A program made the translations under genes and the position numbers. From Bryoerythrophyllum caledonicum (Eukaryota > Streptophyta > Bryopsida > Pottiales > Pottiaceae), in contig OZ020514.1 of the NCBI GenBank assembly GCA_963971425.1, positions 27,144,602 to 27,208,601 of the forward strand: DNA of 64,000 nt, read 5' to 3'. Below, piece by piece: positions 58,161 to 64,000 of this stretch. The notes below the pieces were generated by a model that had not been told where the DNA came from, made no database searches, and was given only the letters and a program-made list of their open reading frames with translations. Every line of letters starts with the position of its first letter. Within the stretch, counting starts at the first letter, position 1.

Positions 58161-59940
58161 GTGAAGCTAGCTAAGTTAGGACACTCCGATTATGACTCCT
58201 TCCTATACTTCTTCTTATGTTTCTTATCCAATCAAGCCTAATGTGGTCACCTTACCTTTCCGGTTATCCGGATTGCCTCTCCTCACTTCCTGTTTCCGGT
58301 TTAGAAATCGGATCCGGGAATATCAAACCACAAGTAACAAAAATCTGCTTTAGTTTTTCCTCATGATGTTAGCTATCAGAGGACGTGTCCTATTTGAAAG
58401 GGACGGTGTACAAAACTCTTCCCTCGTAGATTAGAGTGGCGAAAGACTCCACTATCAACCCTACAACTCCTACACATCACAAACAAACGCATCAGGGTGG
58501 TGTCTACCTCCTCACAACTATAGAGACGTTGCCAAACATGCGGTCACACAAGAGGTTTTCTGACCCTTCGCTTACCACAACGACAGGAATCCTAGAGAAT
58601 CCGGATCCAATTATGACCAATTACGATTTCTATCCCTCTCGCGGAATCTTAAAAAATCTCGGATCCCTCACCTCTCATTTCCACTGCAATCTAGGCTTTC
58701 AAAGGTTATTCAATCATTCCTGAATGGGGTACGTCCGTGATAGGACCACTTTAGAGCTCACACAAAAAGAGATAGAAAGGTGTCAAGATTAATGACACAA
58801 ACTTAACATTAAAAATGGGCCGCGCATCTCATACAATCTTAGGGAAAAATGCCTTACAGTTGGGTGCTTGCAGACCCTCTTCCTAACACTAAGATAATGA
58901 AAACCGGATTCTAGCTGCAACGGCGGCTATGCAAGGCGTCCGACCTACACACCAAAATCCAAGTCACGCGATTTCACAATCTACCCACGCTTTCACGATT
59001 AGGTCAACTAATAAGACCCTAATAGACTCGCAACTTACAACTAAATAACCTCTCTTCGGGAACAAAACACAAAACGCGGAAGCCCACGATGAGCCTCGCG
59101 GACACCTCATTCCCACGATGAACACCTACCCATCAGACAAAATAGTCCCTCACTGCTGGCCTGTTACTTTCCAACTACCAGCGACCAGATCCGAAAGTTA
59201 CGGATCAGATTCACCGTTCCCGAAACAAGTTCCGATTTCGGGTGAAAATCCTAATTACCGGGTCACCGCTGTTACCGTTTAACCCTACTACCAGACTTCT
59301 AACTATCTACGGGTAGTTCCTTGAGCACAAAACAGGGCTTGGCCCTAGTCCTTGTCTTTCAGATCCTGATCTTCGTCCCCCTCCGACGAGTCTGAAAGCC
59401 TCACTATCGAAGTTCTGACTCGAGGTGATGAATCAGGATTGGCGCATGGAGGTGTTTGTATAGGTGGTATTCAGGTAGAAACTATCGAGGGAGTTGTGGA
59501 GTTACCGGAAGGCGTGCCACGTAGCCCTAATTGGTTAATAGGGTTAGAGTTAATGCACGTGACGGCTAGGTCAATGGTGGTGTCTTTTGACACCTCATTT
59601 TGGGACTTGGAGCCCAAATGACCTCCACGTGTGTGGTTGAGGGAGACTCATATTCCTCAAGTTGAGTCTCCCACATGATGAGGTGAGGTTATGCACATTG
59701 TGATCATGCTTCAACTCTTCAAGAGTAGCATGGACTTGACTATCATGTAGTTACAAGTATTTTGTACTTGTTGGTTACTTGAGAAAGATCATGTTGCGGC
59801 AATAGGTGTAACCTTGACATTATAAGCATGGAAGGGCGGTAGTCTACGTTGTGTGTGGGTAGGAGAGTGAATGCGCACAAATTAGCTTTCTGATTCTCCC
59901 TCTTTGTCGTGGAGCTCTAGCGTAACTTGAGGTCTGTGGC
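58161..59940. other. Spacer with short frames
   Basis: No supportable gene. A plus-strand frame at 59400-59621 (with GVVELPEGVPRSPNWLIG) is protein-like but short and isolated; its family is unknown. Confidence 0.5.
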
Positions 59941-59952
59941 GCAAGGAGCTAT

Positions 59953-60378
59953 GTGCTCGAGGCTGCAGATGCGGAGTGTCGCTCGAGGGACCAAGAGTAC
60001 GTCGAAAATAATACGGCAAGAAGTTGGGAGCTACGTTGCAGCACTCTGGAGAAGTTGACGCTGACGGGGTTCGACATCCAGACAATCGTGAAGGACTGTG
60101 GCATATACGCTGCGTGCGGAGACGCGTCTCAGCAACTTCCGTCGAAACAAGACGACTGTCGAGGTGACGTGCACGGTGCTTCACCAGTGGTTGACAAGGG
60201 CACTCTTGGTGATGGGCGGCAAATTGTATTCGTCGGAATGCAGGCGGGCGGTAGCCGGAGCAGAAGCCCTGCGGGTCGCAACGCCAGTTCAGAGGCTCAC
60301 CGTGGAGAGCAGAGCCCTACACCTCGAGAGAAAGAGGGTTTGGCCGTGGAAATCAGAGAGGTAGACCTCGGTGACTAG
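59953..60378 (+). CDS. Small ORF of unknown function
   Basis: 142 codons including the start, in a locally GC-rich stretch. It contains two Cys in a DCGIYAACGD segment and an Arg/Ser/Pro-rich C-terminal half. The minus strand is also open over much of it, so coding is uncertain. Confidence 0.25.
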   Translation: MLEAADAECRSRDQEYVENNTARSWELRCSTLEKLTLTGFDIQTIVKDCGIYAACGDASQQLPSKQDDCRGDVHGASPVVDKGTLGDGRQIVFVGMQAGGSRSRSPAGRNASSEAHRGEQSPTPREKEGLAVEIREVDLGD

Positions 60379-61478
60379 CAGGGCATTCGCATCCAACGAC
60401 GGTGCGATGAGCGTGCTAGGCTTGAGTTGAGAGCACGGAATTATTTCAGAGGAAGTGATCTGGGCATCGGCTATTGTTCTGTTGTTCGAGTGACCGTGCG
60501 TTATTGAGGTGAGATGAGCACATGGGTTATGCTGACAATGCCGTCCGCGGGAGAAATGGTGTACATTTTTGTGTGTAAAGTGCCGCCATTCTAGCTAGAA
60601 GTCGGAGCAGATGAAGCATGCCCTAGGTAAAGCAGACAACAAACATAAACGCAGTTTATGGGTCGCTTGGGGTTCGAGCATCGTCTTCTTGTGTGAAGAG
60701 TGCGGCGCCATTACGTGTGCAGAAGAATCGGTGGAGAATTGCGTTTGTGGCAAGCAGCGAGTGCTGTGAACTCCGCGTGCAGGAGAAGAAGCAGCGTTTC
60801 AGGGCGCGCCACAACTTTCGCCTCGACCTCCTCCTGCGATCAAATCGTTTGTGTGCAGACGCGGGGATTTGGGCTGTGCATAGGGGTCCCAAAGTTTTGA
60901 GATTTTGTTAATGCTGAGGACCTCAGGCATAGAAAGAATTTGTACAACAGTACAAGTTATAGAAATGGCCTCGCCAGGCTTCGGTTAAATATAGGTGTAC
61001 AAATTATAGAAATGGCCTCGCCATTGCTTCCACATCACCAGAAGCACCTCAAAAATTCACACGACACCACAAGTGAATTCAATAAAGATTCAAGGAACCC
61101 ACAAGTATCAACCACTCACCCGATTGCAGTGTGGATGTTGTAAAACCAAATGAGCACCTCCACGCTTCATTAAAACTTCACATAGTACTCGAGATATGCC
61201 TTCACGTCTGCCTGACTGCTCGCCGCAGCTTGCAACGAGCTCATGTGCATGCCACATTCTCGTCTTTGTGTTGTGCTCTTCACTTACAGACCACAATTTC
61301 TAGTCTCGCGCTTTTTCTCCTCGTCCAGGCTTCGCGTCAACTCCGAGTAACTATGGAGTCGAGTCATCGTCCTCTAATCGCACTGTAAAATGTCAGGTCT
61401 CGCTTCAGCCAGTGCCCTGCAAGGAGGAAGCTCCCGGTCATCTTTCCATACACCTCGCACGTTGAGAAATGGATCAAT
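60379..61478. other. Spacer
   Basis: No recognised gene. A short direct duplication of TATAGAAATGGCCTCGCCA is at 60957-60975 and 61005-61023. Confidence 0.6.
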
Positions 61479-62480
61479 GTGAACGGGCCCGGTTTTTCTC
61501 GGAGAAACACCCCTTTTGCGGTAGGCGTTCGTGAAAGAGTAGTGGAGAAAGTTGTCACTCAATCGAAAGATGAGGAGGATACAATCCAACCGGTAGTAGA
61601 AGAAGAACCTTTTGGCGAGCCTGACGTGAGTGTTGTAGAATCCAATCTACTCAAGAAGCGATATGAATCAAATTTTGATTTGAAAAACATGGCCATAATA
61701 TATGGAGGTGGAGAGCGTGGTGTACAGAGATTTTTGAGTTCCATGGGCATCATCGAGGCCGATGACTTCAAATGAAAGTTCACCATGTGGTGTGAACTCC
61801 AGCAGTCCCATAACCCCAACTTCAACCCGTATATGGTTTAGAGAGCCTTGTTTGGATGTCTAGAGGGAGCTCCATTAACAGATTATGGAGAATTTGAGGC
61901 GGCTCACCTTGTAGAAGTCTTGGGATGGAAAGATTTCTACGCATCAGATTATGTGGATGTTTTTGGTGGGGTACCGAGGGTGCCATCACTCATGGGCAAG
62001 GAAAAACAAGAGGAGGGCACAAGAGGTGCGGGTAAGATGAGGCAAACAGTGGAAATGGTGCATGTTCCACCTCTATTTAACCCCATAGCCATGTTCTTCA
62101 TATAACTTTGCCGAGACTTCAAAGGTCAACGGGCGGACAAGATGAAGGCGTTGAGCTCATTCGCACGAGGAGAAGATGAATCCTTGCTAGAGGCTCATGC
62201 GAGATTGTAGAGACTGATCTCAGCTACTCATGGAGCCACGGAGCAACAGGCGGTGCAACATTGGAATAGTATCTTTTAGATGGAGCTTAAAACCTTAGTT
62301 TGCGATGAGGCATTGCGTTTGAATGAGGCACCGACATTGCGATTTGTGTTTAAGGCTTCAGAGCAAATTGGGATCAATATGTTGGAGGAGAAGGCATCCA
62401 TGGGATTTCACAACAGCAATGATTGCAAGCAAGGCAAGTCCTCCACCCTCCAGGCTGGTGGATTATTTTTATTTGCGGTG
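61479..62480 (+). pseudogene. Gypsy-type gag G3
   Basis: One plus-strand frame runs from 61479 to about 62480 with five in-frame stops (61773, about 61840, 62103, 62208 and 62277) and no frameshift until the end. It includes LVEVLGWKDFYASDYVDVFG, then FKGQRADKMKALSSFARGED, AVQHWNSIF and RLNEAPTLRFVFKASE, which follow the pattern of plant Gypsy gag capsid. A remnant zinc knuckle ICGAKGHSKAKC (about 62470-62510) keeps CX4HX4C but has lost the first Cys. Gag builds the retrotransposon particle. Confidence 0.75.
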
Positions 62481-62502
62481 CCAAAGGGCATTCCAAGGCT
62501 AA

Positions 62503-63974
62503 GTGTTAGAAGCTTCACCCCAATTGAAGCCTTCTGGAGGGAAAGGAGGCAAGGCTAGAGGCAAAGATAAGGACTCGAAGGCCTCAGGAGGGGAGAAGAA
62601 GAGTTGGAAGGCCAAGTTTGCAGAACTAGAGGCTCCAATAGCGGCCATGGCTGCAAATATTGCTTTAACAAGTGAGAAGCCTCAAGTCACCCCTAGTTTA
62701 CATATTAAGGGCGGGTTTAGACCCGATGATGATGATTTTGAATGTTACATGTTGAGTGGTATGGGACTTGTTACCACAGATGGCGTGCGGGAGGCTTATG
62801 TCCTCACACGGAGCCAAACACCGATGATCAAAGAAACATTATGTGGAGCAAGCCCAATTCTAGACCCTCAACATGGGAAGGACAATCGGCAAGTTTGTTT
62901 GCCACAGTCGTTTATGTTGGAGGAGATGGTGCCAACATCTTCCATGGTACTTCCAAATCGGTAGGGGGCGCCTTTGACACGCCCTACGGTTAGGGTTGAA
63001 GAGCCACCGGAAGCAGTGGTCACCGAAGCGTCAAACATGGTTTGCCAAGCTTCATTGTATTATGCGAAAATGATGTCACAGAAAGGCTTCAATTCGGCAA
63101 CAGTCTTGAAGATGGCGGCCACAATGTGTGAGTTAGATAATTCCACGAACGTCAATGCTTTGAAGACAGAGATGATTGGGGAAGAGGCGGATGAGAGTCA
63201 TGGAGAAAATGTGGAGGGTCTGCTTTCAACAGCCATGCGTGTCAAGACCATGGCCGCTAAACCTGCAATCGAAAGGTCATCCATTACACTTGGTGTGGTG
63301 GTGGTTGACAACTCCTAGGGGATTTTCCAACTTGTTAGGCCTTAGGGGAGGGTGTTGTACCTCAACGAGTACTTTTGGATTCAGGAGCTCAACTGTTGAT
63401 GCTAGGAGCATCTGCCATGGAGGGGTTGGGTTCGACTCGGGACACTTTGGAGAAGTGTCCATGGAAAATTAACACGTCTACAGGGGTACGGAGTAAGCTA
63501 CGGACATCACAAAATTGGAGTTGATGTTGCGACTCAATGAAGATGAAGTCGAGGATGCGAGTTTCATGAAGGTGAAAGCTATTGTCATGGAGGCCAAGTC
63601 ATACGATGTCTTGGTGGGCTCGGAAGTACTATTACCCCATTGGGTTCACCTTGGATTTTGGGAGGAAACCGCAAAGTTATAGACCAGGATAGCAAGCAGG
63701 AGATGGGCGGAAGGCACAGCTGCCAGATCGTTTTATTCAAGTTCTGACTGGCAACTTTGCAGATGTGTTTGCCTTCTCGGAAGGCATGGATGTAAGACCA
63801 CCATGGTTTCATGAGAGTTTTGATAATTTCTCCATGGATACTCTTACACTTCATGAGATGGATGCCCATGTGGGTGACACAAGTGGTAAGCCAGGGCATT
63901 TGGCCATGTCAAGGATTGTGAATGGCTGGACATTAGAATGGGTTGAAAAATACTTGTTCCTTGCAGTTTCATAA
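62503..63974 (+). pseudogene. G3 gag tail, protease and downstream polyprotein
   Basis: After a frameshift near 62500, a Lys/Gly-rich tail (62503-62964) and a further segment (62974-63318) continue the polyprotein. Then LLDSGAQLLMLGASAMEGLG follows, with the D-S-G-A protease active site at 63378-63389 and the typical YDVLVGSE strand at about 63605. The final part (63700-63974) reads on with GNFADVFAFSEGMD and stops at 63974 or leaves the window. RT would be expected further right. Stops and shifts show that it is dead. Confidence 0.7.
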
Positions 63975-64000
63975 TATGATCCGCGTATTGCGTGTGCTTC

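Overview
The window looks like intergenic DNA from a large, transposon-crowded plant-type nuclear genome, most likely a streptophyte and possibly a non-flowering land plant. The evidence is decayed Ty3/Gypsy gag-pol remnants in both orientations, GT-AG introns, hAT- and Mutator-type elements with perfect target duplications, and AT-rich spacer. I cannot name the species. I see no rRNA, tRNA, CRISPR array or bacterial-style operon. Almost every coding stretch is broken or belongs to a mobile element.

1-15 kb is a nest of insertions. A degraded gene on the plus strand (called gene X here, 11171-14957) carries a 2.55 kb Beta element (11283-13837) and, just upstream, a plus-strand 'Alpha' element whose visible part ends at 11170. 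That Alpha copy is itself broken by a minus-strand Alpha copy (1-2456), by a second Beta element (2912-6578, holding a 2.3 kb 39-bp minisatellite) and by a Mutator-like element (7276-10769). Target-site duplications mark the last two and the Beta in gene X.

15-30 kb holds a minus-strand Gypsy gag-pol ruin (15.6-18.9 kb) with its repeat-rich leader, then the most interesting locus: a minus-strand retroelement whose polyprotein contains a C5-cytosine DNA methyltransferase domain (21.4-23.3 kb). Motifs I, IV (PCQ), VI (ENV), VIII and X can be recognised, but the frame has many stop codons. A complete 3.9 kb Alpha element (23449-27350) is inserted in it with a perfect 5-bp duplication (ATAGT) and carries a long ORF broken by a single base. 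A Gypsy-type gag (28.4-29.5 kb) in the same orientation is probably the 5' part of the methyltransferase element.

30-42 kb is dominated by an 8856-bp hAT element (32526-41381; 8-bp duplication GTGTACAG, ends CAGGGTTGTCTAT). Its inverted arms of about 1.65 kb are collinear without a single indel over the stretch checked, and it has no recognisable transposase. 42-58 kb has two spliced minus-strand genes of unknown function (43.8-44.9 and 55.9-58.2 kb), a RING-like gene remnant (53.4-54.2 kb), inverted-repeat debris (45-49 kb) and long featureless AT-rich spacer. 61.5-64 kb is a third Gypsy gag-protease ruin, plus strand, running off the right edge.

Nothing here forms a working pathway. The shared theme is mobile elements colonising each other, including one lineage that acquired a DNA methyltransferase.
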